Origin: 66-474 sp035695065
GTDB lineage: Bacteria > Pseudomonadota > Gammaproteobacteria > Xanthomonadales > Rhodanobacteraceae
DNA: 64,000 bases
NCBI GenBank assembly: GCA_035695065.1
Contig: DASSEW010000076.1
Location: forward strand, 1-64,000
Direction of reading: 5' to 3'
The position numbers and the translations under genes are program-made. Positions 1 to 9,049 of the stretch are shown piece by piece (the first letter of the stretch is position 1; each line of letters starts with the position of its first letter). The notes below the pieces were generated by a model. That model was not told where the DNA came from. It saw nothing but the letters and a program-made list of their open reading frames with translations, and did not search any database.

Positions 1-1
1 C

Positions 2-127
2 GCCCGGCAGGAGCGAGCATTGGGCGACGAGCGATTTCAGCGCATGGTGGAAATCACATTGGGGCGCCACGCGTCTACCCGGGGTCGAGGACGACCGCGC
101 CACGAGGCCCGGTCGGAAGAGACTTAA
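2..127 (+). pseudogene. C-terminal end of a RAYT-like (REP-associated, IS200-type) transposase, cut by the window edge
   Basis: An open frame enters from the left edge and stops with TAA at 125-127, giving 41 residues. The tail (LGDERF, EITLGRH, GRGRPR) resembles the basic C-terminal end of Y1-type REP-associated transposases common in xanthomonads. The catalytic HUH and Tyr motifs would lie outside the window, so activity cannot be judged; it may be intact upstream. The sequence after the stop (140-170) has a doubled GTTTGTCCC unit and CCCC/GGGG arms, as often found beside these genes. Confidence 0.5.
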
Positions 128-243
128 TTACCTCCGTCCCCGTTTGTCCCGTTTGTCCCTACGGGGACTCAGATCAGGCGTGCCGTTCAACCCAGCACTT
201 CATGGAGCTTGACGCGAATAACAGTATCTACGGGGGCTGCAAT

Positions 244-996
244 TCAGTCGTTCTTCCTGCGCGCGCGCCAGCGGTAATCCCAGCCGCCGAACACTTCGTG
301 CAGCGCTTCCTCCATCTTCACCAGCGATGAGCTTTGCGGCCAGTAGTAGCCGAAGCTGCCGTTGGGCGGGATGTAGAACGAATCGCTGGGCCACGCGCAC
401 GGTTCGAAGCCCGCGGCGCGGAAGGCGAGCAGCGCGCGCGGCAGGTGCAGTGCGGAGCTGACCAGCCAGATGCGCTTCGGCACTGTCGGCGACAGCGCGG
501 CAACATCGCGCGCGTTCTGCCAGGTGTTGTGCGAATGTGTTTCGGTGCGGATCGCCGTCGGCGGCACGCCCAGCCGCTGCGCGAGCGAAGCGAGCACCGT
601 GCTCTCGGCGATGCCGTAGGAACCGCCGCCGGAAATCACCAGCCGCGCGCCCGGCGTGCGCCGCCACAGCTCCACGCCGGCGAGCAGGCGGTGCAGGCTG
701 TTGACGTTGGCGGCGGTGAAATCCTGCGGCGAGCGCGGCGGCCGCGAGAATCCCGCGGTCAGCACCACGATGGTGTCGGGTACCGGCGCCCTGCAACTCT
801 GCACCGGCGGCACGCGCGCTTCGATGATGCGCACCACGCCGTTGGCGCCGAGCGGCGTCATCGCGACCACCAGCGCGGTTTCGATCGCGATGCCGAGCAG
901 GCACAGCCCGCGCGGCAGCCAGTGCCACAGCAGCGCCAGCAGCAGCGCCAGGCCCACGCTCCAGCTCAGCGGCGAGAGCAGCAGGTGGAAGCTCAT
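244..996 (-). CDS. YdcF/ElyC/SanA-family membrane-anchored protein (DUF218)
   Basis: This 250-residue protein has two N-terminal hydrophobic segments (about residues 8-28 and 30-48) followed by a DUF218 fold. Visible family features are the DTIVVLTAGF strand, the VISGGG loop near residue 120, the T-H-S-H-N-T-W-Q-N-A block and the SSALHLPRA segment that forms the putative active pocket. Family members such as ElyC and SanA act in envelope polysaccharide or peptidoglycan-lipid metabolism, but the reaction is unsettled. Its ATG overlaps the stop of the upstream flippase gene by 4 bases (ATGA), so the two are probably translationally coupled and share an envelope role. Confidence 0.8.
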   Translation of the reverse strand: MSFHLLLSPLSWSVGLALLLALLWHWLPRGLCLLGIAIETALVVAMTPLGANGVVRIIEARVPPVQSCRAPVPDTIVVLTAGFSRPPRSPQDFTAANVNSLHRLLAGVELWRRTPGARLVISGGGSYGIAESTVLASLAQRLGVPPTAIRTETHSHNTWQNARDVAALSPTVPKRIWLVSSALHLPRALLAFRAAGFEPCAWPSDSFYIPPNGSFGYYWPQSSSLVKMEEALHEVFGGWDYRWRARRKND

Positions 997-2468
997 GCGA
1001 AGCGATTATGCAACCAGTTCTGCACGGTTTCGCGCAGCGGCCGGTCGAGCGCCAGCGCCGGCGCCACGAACAGCACCAGCATCAGGGTGCCCATCGCGAG
1101 CAGGCGTTCGAAGTGCGAGGTGAGCCCGAACATGTCGGTGACGTTGGCGACGACCCAGACCAGCAGCCCCAGCGTGCAGGCGATCAGGGTGGCGTTGCGA
1201 TCCGGCCACAGGCGCAGTTCGCGCGGGCAGGTGATGTAGTGCAGCACGGTGAGCAGGATGAAACTCGCGAACGTCGCGTACACCGCGCCCATCACGCCGT
1301 AGGCGGGAATCCAGATCAGGTTCAGCAGGACGTTCAGCACCGTCGCGGAGATCGTCATCGAAAGCACCAGGCCGGAGCGCTTGTAGAGCAGCAGCCCGGC
1401 GAAACAGATGCCGAACAGGCCATCCAGCGCATAGTTGATGCCGATCAGCACGAACACCGGCGCGGACTCCGCCTTGTCGGGTCCGGCCAGCAGCAGCAGC
1501 GCATCCGGCCCCGCCACGATCAGGCACACGCACATCGCCACCACGATGTAGACCAGCACGTGCAGCAGCACGCGCTTGGTGCGCACCACCGCCTGCGGGC
1601 CCTCGGTTTCGAACTGGCGCACGCTCACCTGCGTGAACGCGGTGAACAGCGCCTTCTGCAGCAGCGTGTTGATGGTCAGCGCCAGGCCGTAGCCGATGGT
1701 GTACACGCCGACCGGCGCGAACGCGCCCAGGATGTGCTTCAGCATCAGCCGGTCCACGAACGACAGCAGGATCGCGGAGAACTCGTTCGCCATCATCGGC
1801 ACGCCGTAGCGCACGCCGGCAAACCAGTAGGAGAAGTCGCGATCGCGCCAGCGCAGCGGCACGCGTTGCGACAACCAGATCGTGAGGACGACGGTGACCA
1901 CCAGCGCGGAAGCGAGCCGCGCGGCGTACACGCCGAGCGCGTTGCGCTCGAGGAAATAGATCACCAGCAGGATGAACGCCGCATCCAGCCAGCGCGAGCC
2001 GACGCTCAGGCGCACGCTCAGGTCCGAGCGTTCCTCGGCGGTCAGCACGGCGGTGACGAAGCTGATCCAGATGGTCGGCAGCAGCACCGCCAGGCACAGC
2101 CAGCCGATCACCGGGCGGCTCAGCGGATGCACCCACGTCCAGATGCCGAAGCCGACGACCGCCAGCAGCCAGAAGCCCACGCTGCACAGCAGCGGCAGCA
2201 GCACGAAGTTCGCGCCGAACCGGCCGAGCGCGTTGACGCCGCCGCGATGCGGATAGAAGCGGATGATCGCGTGCTGCGCACCGAGCTTGAACACGCCGGT
2301 GAGGATCAGCAGCCACGTGTCGACATAACCGAACACGCCGTACTCGGTGTTGCTGAGCAGGCGGGTCATGATCGGGAACGACACGAAACCGGCAAGCATC
2401 ACCAGCACGTTGCCGACGGTGTAGCGCAGGTAATGCGTGGCAATGCCGGGTCGCGCCGCTTCGTCCAT
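993..2468 (-). CDS. Wzx-like oligosaccharide flippase (MOP/PST superfamily)
   Basis: A 491-residue, highly hydrophobic protein with about 12-14 predicted membrane segments, the usual size and pattern for polysaccharide flippases. The N-terminus has the family hallmark of a helix with MLAGFVSFPIMTRLLS followed by YG(V/F)FGYVDTW. Flippases of this family move undecaprenyl-diphosphate-linked repeat units across the inner membrane for Wzy-type assembly. GGAAGGAA lies about 11 bases upstream of the ATG. It heads a two-gene unit with the YdcF protein. No Wzy polymerase or Wza/Wzc export gene is seen here, so those would have to lie to the left of the window. Confidence 0.85.
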   Translation of the reverse strand: MDEAARPGIATHYLRYTVGNVLVMLAGFVSFPIMTRLLSNTEYGVFGYVDTWLLILTGVFKLGAQHAIIRFYPHRGGVNALGRFGANFVLLPLLCSVGFWLLAVVGFGIWTWVHPLSRPVIGWLCLAVLLPTIWISFVTAVLTAEERSDLSVRLSVGSRWLDAAFILLVIYFLERNALGVYAARLASALVVTVVLTIWLSQRVPLRWRDRDFSYWFAGVRYGVPMMANEFSAILLSFVDRLMLKHILGAFAPVGVYTIGYGLALTINTLLQKALFTAFTQVSVRQFETEGPQAVVRTKRVLLHVLVYIVVAMCVCLIVAGPDALLLLAGPDKAESAPVFVLIGINYALDGLFGICFAGLLLYKRSGLVLSMTISATVLNVLLNLIWIPAYGVMGAVYATFASFILLTVLHYITCPRELRLWPDRNATLIACTLGLLVWVVANVTDMFGLTSHFERLLAMGTLMLVLFVAPALALDRPLRETVQNWLHNRFA

Positions 2469-2738
2469 GATGCGCGTCGTTCCTTCCTGGTTGGAAACCC
2501 TGTCCCTGTATCCCGCCGCCGAACCCGAGAGGCTGGCGTTCGTAGATTCTATCTAGACGGCCTGTGCACGATTCGTCGTTGCGCGTGCGCGGCATGCAAG
2601 TTTTTCGCGCCTTCATCCCGGCTACACGGCTGGATTTCCAGAATGGAAGTTGTCGCGCTCGAGCGGCGAGGCTTTTCGTTCGCGCGATTCCGTACGCTCG
2701 CCGGGCGTGCGCATCCCATGCCAAGGAGGGCCGCGGGA

Positions 2739-3899
2739 GTGCGAGCATCGAAAGCGGAAGGCGGGCGTATCCCGTCGCTGGACGGCATCCGCGCCATCTC
2801 GATCCTGATGGTGTTGTACGGACACCTTACCGGCACCCGCGGATTTCCGAACCGCACCGACAGTACCTGGGGCAATGCGCTCGGCGACGTCGCGCACCTG
2901 GGCGTGCTGATGTTCTTCGTGATCTCGGGATTCCTGATCACCTCGCTGCTGATGAGCGAGCGCGAGAAGACCGGCACCATTTCGCTCGGCAAGTTTTACC
3001 TGCGCCGCGTGCTGCGCATCTTCCCGGCGTTCTATGCCCTGATCCTGGTGTTGGCGGTCGCGACGTGGCTGGGCTGGATCTCGCTCGACGGGCGCGATTT
3101 CGCCTACGCGCTGACCTACACCGTCAACTATTACCCCGACCATCCCTGGCAGATCGGGCACCTGTGGTCGCTGTCGATCGAGGAGCAGTTCTACCTGCTC
3201 TGGCCGCTGGGCCTGCTGATGCTGCGCCAGCGTCGCGCGTTGATCGTCGCGGTGCTGGCGATCCTCGCCGGACCCGCGGTGCGCGCGGGCATCCGCGAGT
3301 GGATGTTCCACGTCGATCCGTCCACGCCGCTTGCCGGCATGTCGATCTTCCCCGCGATGTGCGATTACCTCGCCACCGGTTGCGCGCTGGCGCTGCTGCG
3401 GCCATGGCTGCTGAAGCAGGGCTGGTACCTGCGGCTCACCGGCAGCCGCTGGCTCGGCCTTGCGATCCCGCTGGTGCTGCTGATCAACCTCGAATCCGGC
3501 TACACGCTGGTGGAACTGCTGTTCTCGCCGGTGATGAACCTCTGCATCGCGCTGCTGATCGAATCCAGCACGCGCCACGCGGATTCGCCGGCCGGACGCT
3601 TCCTCAACTGGAAACCGGTGGCGGGCCTGGGCGTGCTGAGCTATTCGCTGTACCTGTGGCAGCAGCCGTTCCTCGACCGCCACTCGGATGCATGGTGGAA
3701 CGCTTTTCCGCAGAACCTTGCGTGCGCATTCGGTTGCGCGCTGCTGTCGTACTTCCTGATCGAGCGCGCGTTCCTCGGTTTGCGCAAGCGGCTGGAGCGC
3801 ACCACCAGCCTGCCAACCCGCGCGCGGGGCGTGGCCGCGCTCGTGCATGAAACGAAAGGCGGCACCGCTGCCGCGATGCCGCCTTCCGAACCCACCTGA
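2739..3899 (+). CDS. Membrane acyltransferase, acyltransferase family 3 (OafA/NodX type)
   Basis: I start this gene at GTG 2739 because an AAGGAGGG Shine-Dalgarno (2723-2730) sits 8 bases upstream, giving 386 residues, normal for the family. In-frame ATGs at 2718 and 2643 lack such a site. The protein opens with the family signature R-I-P-S-L-D-G-I-R-A and shows the catalytic-type His in LYGHLTG, the FFVISGFLIT segment, the YLRRVLRIFPAFY loop and the LWSLSIEEQFYLLWP motif, with about ten membrane segments. Such enzymes O-acetylate or O-acylate polysaccharide or lipid-linked sugars at the inner membrane. It is transcribed away from the flippase gene and probably modifies the same glycan. Confidence 0.88.
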   Translation: MRASKAEGGRIPSLDGIRAISILMVLYGHLTGTRGFPNRTDSTWGNALGDVAHLGVLMFFVISGFLITSLLMSEREKTGTISLGKFYLRRVLRIFPAFYALILVLAVATWLGWISLDGRDFAYALTYTVNYYPDHPWQIGHLWSLSIEEQFYLLWPLGLLMLRQRRALIVAVLAILAGPAVRAGIREWMFHVDPSTPLAGMSIFPAMCDYLATGCALALLRPWLLKQGWYLRLTGSRWLGLAIPLVLLINLESGYTLVELLFSPVMNLCIALLIESSTRHADSPAGRFLNWKPVAGLGVLSYSLYLWQQPFLDRHSDAWWNAFPQNLACAFGCALLSYFLIERAFLGLRKRLERTTSLPTRARGVAALVHETKGGTAAAMPPSEPT

Positions 3900-3958
3900 T
3901 CCCCTGGGGTTTTCATGCGTGCGCACCGTTGCGATGCGCACGCGACTGGTTGCTCACG

Positions 3959-5857
3959 TCAGCGCGAAGCGGTTTCCTCACCGCTCAGCCAGCGACGGAT
4001 TGCCTCGGTCCACGAAACTTTCTGTTGCGTGCTCGTCGCAGTGGAGCTGACCTTTTGCACCGATGCTTGCTGACTGGACACCGAACGCGCGGGCTCCGAG
4101 GCCGAGCTGGTGCCGCTGCCGATCAGGCGTGCCGGCAATGCGCCACCGGTGGTGTAGGTGCGCGTGGTGGTCGGCGGCGGCGTCGGGCTGGTCGGCGGCG
4201 GCGTCGGGCTGGTCGGCGGCGGGCTCACCAGCTGCGTGCTGCCGAATTCGCGCGAGCCGATGTCATAACCTGCACCCACCGGGCGCGCGTAACCAGCGTA
4301 GTCGCTCTTGACCGTGAGCACCGTGTTGGCCTTGTCGATGGCCGGGCTGCCAGCCAGCGGCGTCGGATCGAAACTCGCCAGGGTCTCCGACTTCAGCTTG
4401 GGATCGGCAAGCGTGTTGCCGGCCGGATAGCTGGTGTAGAAGCGCGTGTTCCAGATCACGTTGCCCTTGACCGCGACCTTGCCGGTTGGCGGATTCTGGT
4501 CCCACCAGTACAGGCAGGCCTTCTGGTCGGGGCTGCGATAGGACGGCTGGCCGATCAGCACGTTGTTGTAGAGATCCATTTCGGAAGCACTGCTGCCTTC
4601 CTGGTTGGTGATCACGCAGTCGCCCTGGCTGATGATGGTGTTGTAGCTCAGCGACGCCAGCGCGCCGGGCGTGGACACCAGCAGCACGGCCGTGCCGTTC
4701 GCGCGGCAGTTGTCGCCGTTGCTCATGTCGTACTTGCCATTGAAGGCCGAGCAGTAGCCCACGATCACCGAGTTCTGGATCAGGGCCGGGCCCTTGATCT
4801 TCACCTGGTTGCCGGCGTTGTTGTAGAAGTGGCTGCGCAGCACGGTCACCTTGCCGGTGCCGTTGGCGTAGCGCATGTCCAGGCCATCCTGCGTGTTGTC
4901 GTGGATGTCGACCTGGTTGTAGGTCCAGTTGCCGCCGGTCGCGGCCGTGCCGATGCCGTCACCGTAACCGCCTTCGATCTGGCCCCAGCACCCGTAGATG
5001 GTGCTGTACGGATACTTCTCGGCGCAGCCGCTCCAGGCCACTTCCACGTTGTTGAAGGTCATGTTGCCGGAATTGGAGCTGCCCTGCGTGCTGCCGAGGT
5101 CGCCGTTCCAGCCTGACCTGCCGTTGGCGATGATCTGGACGCGGGTGAGCGTCCAGTTGCTCAGGCGCCCGGCCTGGATGCCGGTGCTGGCGAAGCCATG
5201 GATGCGCAGGTCCTGCAGCGTGACGTTGTTGGAGTCCTGCGCATGGATGCCCAGCGGCGCCCACGGGCCATACGGAGCCGTGCTCTTGTTGCACGAGAGA
5301 CTCACGTCGGTGTCGTTGTAGATGCAGGCGCTGTGATCGGTGAGGTTGAGGCACGCCACGACCACGTTCGAGCTGTTGTCGAGATTCATCACGTGGTACG
5401 GGCGATCCGAGCCCCACAACTCGGGCTGCACCTTGCAGCCGGTGTTCCAGCCGGCCCCGACGATGCGGGTCGGGTTGCTCGCGGTGCCGCTCGGAATGGC
5501 CGGCAACTCGCAATCCCACGGATAGGACGCGGTGCAGGCGCCGTAGAGTTTGGTCGCGTCTTTCGCGCCAATGCCCATTTCATAACTGCCGGCATCGATC
5601 ACCAGCGTGTCGCCACCGTGGATGCGGGGCGCCATGGGATGGTTGCTGGTGCTGGGAGGCAGCGCGACGAACGGATGGTTCCAGGCGCAGGACATGTTGG
5701 TGCCGCTGCCGGGATACGCCTTGTCGGCCGTGCCGTTGCACTGGGCTGCGGTGCCGCCATCGGTGCGCACGTAGTACGTGGTCGCGGAGGCAACGTTGAA
5801 GGCGGCGAAGCCGCCCCACGCCAACATCGCGGCGGCGGAGAGGTGGAGCACTTTCAT
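3959..5857 (-). CDS. Secreted right-handed parallel beta-helix protein, copy 1
   Basis: The start is the ATG at 5857, preceded by AAAGGTGAA; the open frame continues 20 codons further without a better site. The 632-residue product has a clear signal peptide (MKVLHLS... ending NVASA), then a Cys-containing N-terminal cap (TYYVRTDGG, AQCNGTAD) and a long run of beta-helix-like turns with Asn/Asp/Gly ladders (RIVGAGWNTGC, LQDLRIHGFAS, IHDNTQDGLDMRYANG). A Pro/Thr/Ser linker near residues 535-560 precedes a tail rich in Ser and Thr. Parallel beta-helix folds occur in polysaccharide lyases, epimerases and adhesins, so a role on exported polysaccharide is plausible, but no catalytic residues can be assigned. 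A close paralogue lies at 7442-9019. Confidence 0.75.
   Translation of the reverse strand: MKVLHLSAAAMLAWGGFAAFNVASATTYYVRTDGGTAAQCNGTADKAYPGSGTNMSCAWNHPFVALPPSTSNHPMAPRIHGGDTLVIDAGSYEMGIGAKDATKLYGACTASYPWDCELPAIPSGTASNPTRIVGAGWNTGCKVQPELWGSDRPYHVMNLDNSSNVVVACLNLTDHSACIYNDTDVSLSCNKSTAPYGPWAPLGIHAQDSNNVTLQDLRIHGFASTGIQAGRLSNWTLTRVQIIANGRSGWNGDLGSTQGSSNSGNMTFNNVEVAWSGCAEKYPYSTIYGCWGQIEGGYGDGIGTAATGGNWTYNQVDIHDNTQDGLDMRYANGTGKVTVLRSHFYNNAGNQVKIKGPALIQNSVIVGYCSAFNGKYDMSNGDNCRANGTAVLLVSTPGALASLSYNTIISQGDCVITNQEGSSASEMDLYNNVLIGQPSYRSPDQKACLYWWDQNPPTGKVAVKGNVIWNTRFYTSYPAGNTLADPKLKSETLASFDPTPLAGSPAIDKANTVLTVKSDYAGYARPVGAGYDIGSREFGSTQLVSPPPTSPTPPPTSPTPPPTTTRTYTTGGALPARLIGSGTSSASEPARSVSSQQASVQKVSSTATSTQQKVSWTEAIRRWLSGEETASR
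4169..4223 (-). repeat. 21-base tandem repeat encoding a PPPTSPT linker
   Basis: Two full 21-base units (4169-4189 and 4190-4210) and a 13-base partial third unit are identical. They encode the Pro-Thr-Ser linker near the C-terminus of the beta-helix protein. Such in-frame units readily change copy number between strains. Confidence 0.85.
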
Positions 5858-6213
5858 GGGGATTTCACCTTTGCGAAGACAACGCGAAGTGATCTGTCCT
5901 TCCGACGAGCACTTCACGGGAGGCGCTTGAAATCCCTATCGAGCCCTGTCGGCCAGAACAGCCGACGGAGGGCAGACTACAGATGCATCTACTTACGTTG
6001 AATACGCCACCTCCACCTGTTTTCGACAACATCGTCACAAATGTCGCAATTGCGTGGACGCGCTTTCACATTTCCCAACAACGAGTTAACGGAATCAACT
6101 TCCGCTTAACCTCAGCGATGGCCCGGAAGTGCGGATCGCGTGAAGACTGCAGCAGCCACTGGCACACTTCGTGAAAACGGCTTGCACATTGGGGAGAACA
6201 CGGGGATGCAGCG
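5858..6213. promoter_or_regulatory. Divergent intergenic region (356 bases)
   Basis: No credible gene is seen between the beta-helix gene and the EAL gene, which are transcribed away from each other. The stretch is more AT-rich than its surroundings around 5990-6110, as expected for a divergent promoter region. I cannot pick out a well-spaced -35/-10 pair with confidence. Confidence 0.4.
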
Positions 6214-7425
6214 ATGACGATCCGACGCGAGTTGTTCGCCGGCGAGGTGCTTTACAGCCAGGGCGAACCTTCCGATTGCGCGTGGCTGATCGAGCGCGGC
6301 GCGGTGGAACTGGTTTCGGTGCACGGCCGCCGCGAAACGCGCCGCGGCGTGCTCGGGCCGGGTGAGCTGATCGGCGAGATCGGCCTGCTGGATGGCTCGC
6401 CGCGCACCGACACCGCCACCGCGCAGGGCGACACGGTGTTGCTCGCGATCGAACCCGAACAGTTCCGCGAGCGCCTCGAAGATGGCGATGCGGTGGTGCG
6501 CGCGCTGGTGGACAGCCTGTTGCGCTACAAGCAGAGCGTGATCGCGAGCCTGCCCGCGGATGCGCCGCTGCCGGCGGAAGACGTGGCCTGCGACGATCCC
6601 GCCGAGCGCAGCGGCATCGAGAAGATCCGGCTGGAGGCCGAGCTGCGCGACGCGCTGGACCAGGGCACGTTGGAAGTGCGCTACCAGCCGATCTACGACA
6701 TGGTGGACGCGCGCGTGTCCGGCTACGAGGCGCTGGTGCGTTGGGAGCTGCCCGGGCGCGGCCCGGTCTCGCCCGCCGAGTTCATCAAGCTCGCCGAGGA
6801 GACGTCATTGATCGTGCCGGTCGGCGAGTACGTGCTCGAGCGCGTGATCGAAGTGTTGCGCGCGCTGCATCGGAACGGCGGCCAACCGCTGCCGAACATC
6901 GCCCTGAACCTGTCGGCGCGGCAACTGGTGGAACCGGGCACCGCGCGCGCGATCATCGAGCAGGTGCGCGACGCGCAGCTGCCGCAAGGCATGCTGAAAC
7001 TGGAAGTCACCGAAAGCCGCATGCTCGATTACGCGCCGGTGGCCGCCGTGATGAAGCACTGCCGCGCGCACGGCATCCCGTTCGCGCTGGACGATTTCGG
7101 CACCGGTTATTCCAACCTCACCCACCTGCACCGGCTCGAATTCGAATACATCAAAATGGACCAGGCCTTCGCGCGGCAGATGTTCGACAGCGCGCGCGCG
7201 ATGGCAATCGTGGAAGCGGTGGTGGCGATGGCGCACGGCCTCGGCGCGGCGGTGATCTGCGAAGGCGTGGAGAACATGCACCAGTTGCAGCGCCTGCGCG
7301 AACTGGGCGTGCGCTACGCGCAGGGTTATCTGATCGGGCAGGCCGCGCCGGCTGCGCGGGTGCTCTCGGGCGAAGCCGCGCGCGCGGGCGAGCAGGCGGT
7401 GATGGAAACCGCCGTGCCCGCCTGA
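6214..7425 (+). CDS. Cyclic-nucleotide-binding domain / EAL c-di-GMP phosphodiesterase fusion
   Basis: The 403-residue protein has no membrane segment. Residues 1-110 form a CNB-type beta-barrel with the phosphate-cassette pattern G-E-L-I-G-E-I-G (Glu55) and Arg64 in SPRTDT, both usual ligand contacts. Residues 135-385 are an EAL domain in which the catalytic set looks complete: YEALVRW (Glu172), Asn232, Glu264, the DDFGTGYSN loop (Asp293, Asp294), Lys314, Glu350 in CEGVEN and Gln370 in YAQGYLIG. It should therefore hydrolyse c-di-GMP to pGpG in the cytoplasm, with activity possibly gated by cAMP or cGMP. Its position between two paralogous secreted beta-helix genes in an exopolysaccharide region suggests control of matrix production; that link is inferred. 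Confidence 0.88.
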   Translation: MTIRRELFAGEVLYSQGEPSDCAWLIERGAVELVSVHGRRETRRGVLGPGELIGEIGLLDGSPRTDTATAQGDTVLLAIEPEQFRERLEDGDAVVRALVDSLLRYKQSVIASLPADAPLPAEDVACDDPAERSGIEKIRLEAELRDALDQGTLEVRYQPIYDMVDARVSGYEALVRWELPGRGPVSPAEFIKLAEETSLIVPVGEYVLERVIEVLRALHRNGGQPLPNIALNLSARQLVEPGTARAIIEQVRDAQLPQGMLKLEVTESRMLDYAPVAAVMKHCRAHGIPFALDDFGTGYSNLTHLHRLEFEYIKMDQAFARQMFDSARAMAIVEAVVAMAHGLGAAVICEGVENMHQLQRLRELGVRYAQGYLIGQAAPAARVLSGEAARAGEQAVMETAVPA

Positions 7426-7441
7426 GCATCGCGCCACCGCC

Positions 7442-9019
7442 TTACTCCACCGCGCCGGTCGCGCCGGTTTGCGCACGCGCTTCGTGCACCGGTTTTTTCA
7501 CGGAAGCGCGAGCACCCGCGCGCGAGGCCGGGCCGGCGTGGCGCGGCGCCGGATCGAACGCCTGCAAGGTTTCGTTCTTGAGCAGCGGATCCTTGCACAC
7601 CGAGCCGCCCGGACACGCGCCGTCCCGGACCTTCCAGATGATGTTGTCGCGATACACGACTTTCTCCGGATAGGCGCCGTCGCCGAACCAGGTGAGGCAG
7701 GTCAGGCCGTTGCCGTTCCAGCGCGGACCGCCGAGGAAGATGTTGTCGTGGATCAGATAGGTGTCGCTCGCTTCCGACTTGCTCGAGTCGCCGGCGAGCA
7801 GGCAGTTGGATTCGCCGGTCACGGTGTTCCATGCGAAGGTCACGGTCTGATCGGGACCGTTCATCGCGGCGAACTGCCCGCCGCCCGCGCGGCATGCATC
7901 CTCGCCGGCCGGATAGCCCTGCTGCTTCATGGAAGAGCAGTACGCGACGAACACCGAATGGGTGATCGTGGCCGTGCCCATTGTCTTGAGATCGTTGCCG
8001 GCGTTGCGCGCGAAGTAGCCGTCATCCACGCTGATCGAACCTTCGCCGTTCGCGTAGCGCAGATCGATGCCGTCCTGCGTGTTGTCGTGGATATTCGGGC
8101 GGATGAAGACGTAATCGCCGCCGGTCCACGCTTCGGAAAATCCGTCGCCGTAACCGCCTTCATTCTGGCCGAAGCAGTTGATGATCTTGCTCGTGTCCGG
8201 GTAATCCTCCGCGCAACCATTCCAGCCGACTTCCAGATCGGTGAACACCAGCTTGCCGCTGTTGCTGGAATTGTGGTCGTTGCCGCCGAGGTCGCCGTTC
8301 CAGCCCGCGCGGCCGTTGCCGATGATCTTCACCCGCGTCACGGTCCAGTCGCGGATGCGACCGGCCTGCACGCCCTGGCTGGCGAAGCCGTGGATGCGCA
8401 GATCCTGAAGCGTGACATCGCTGCTGTCGCGCGCGCGCAAGCCGGTGCTGGCCCAGTCGCCCCGCGCATCGTGCGGGCACGAATATTCGCTGTCGGGGCG
8501 GTAGTTCTGCGTGCAGTTGGAATGATCGGAAAGATCCAGGCATGCGATGAACACATGGCTGCTGCCGTCCAGCGACAGCAACTGATACGCGCCATGCGTG
8601 CCCCATAACTGTGGGGGCGCCGGGCAACCGGTGTCCCAGCCTGCGCCGACGATGCGGGTGGGATTGCCCGCGTTGCCGGAAGGCACCGCCTGCGGCACGC
8701 ACTCGTGCGCCTGCTTGACCGCGCAGTCGCGCTCGCGCGTCCAGCCGATCGGATACGAACCGGCATCGATGACCAGCGTATCGCCGCCCTGGATGCGCGG
8801 CTTGTCGCCGCTCGCCTGCGACGGCAACGCGATCATCGGCGAATCCCATGCGCAGGCGTGGTCGTGCGAACCGGCGTAGGCCGCGTCCGCGGTGCCGTTG
8901 CATTGGCGCGCGCTGCCGCCGTCGTTGCGCACGTAATACGTCGCAGCCGAGGCCGGGGCGGCGGTCGCGAAAGCGATCCAGCACAGCCCTGCGCATACAA
9001 CCCACGACATCGCCTTCAT
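7442..9019 (-). CDS. Secreted right-handed parallel beta-helix protein, copy 2
   Basis: This 525-residue product begins at an ATG with GGGAGGA just upstream and has a signal peptide ending around PASA. It aligns along most of its length with the protein at 3959-5857: TYYVRNDGG, QCNGTAD, RIVGAGWDTGC, LQDLRIHGFAS, NGRAGWNGDLGG, GGYGDG and IHDNTQDGIDLRYANG all recur in the same order. It lacks the Pro-rich C-terminal tail of copy 1 and ends in an Ala/Arg-rich segment. Conserved Cys pairs suggest periplasmic or extracellular disulfides. Function is unknown; a polysaccharide-binding or -modifying role fits the fold and neighbourhood. Confidence 0.75.
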   Translation of the reverse strand: MKAMSWVVCAGLCWIAFATAAPASAATYYVRNDGGSARQCNGTADAAYAGSHDHACAWDSPMIALPSQASGDKPRIQGGDTLVIDAGSYPIGWTRERDCAVKQAHECVPQAVPSGNAGNPTRIVGAGWDTGCPAPPQLWGTHGAYQLLSLDGSSHVFIACLDLSDHSNCTQNYRPDSEYSCPHDARGDWASTGLRARDSSDVTLQDLRIHGFASQGVQAGRIRDWTVTRVKIIGNGRAGWNGDLGGNDHNSSNSGKLVFTDLEVGWNGCAEDYPDTSKIINCFGQNEGGYGDGFSEAWTGGDYVFIRPNIHDNTQDGIDLRYANGEGSISVDDGYFARNAGNDLKTMGTATITHSVFVAYCSSMKQQGYPAGEDACRAGGGQFAAMNGPDQTVTFAWNTVTGESNCLLAGDSSKSEASDTYLIHDNIFLGGPRWNGNGLTCLTWFGDGAYPEKVVYRDNIIWKVRDGACPGGSVCKDPLLKNETLQAFDPAPRHAGPASRAGARASVKKPVHEARAQTGATGAVE

Positions 9020-9049
9020 GGCTCGGTCCTCCCTTGGAAAAGCGCTGAC

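Noticed and set aside
2643..2738. Upstream ATGs (2643, 2718) as the acyltransferase start.
   Set aside because: Neither has a Shine-Dalgarno, while GTG 2739 has AAGGAGGG at ideal spacing and starts just before the family N-terminal motif.
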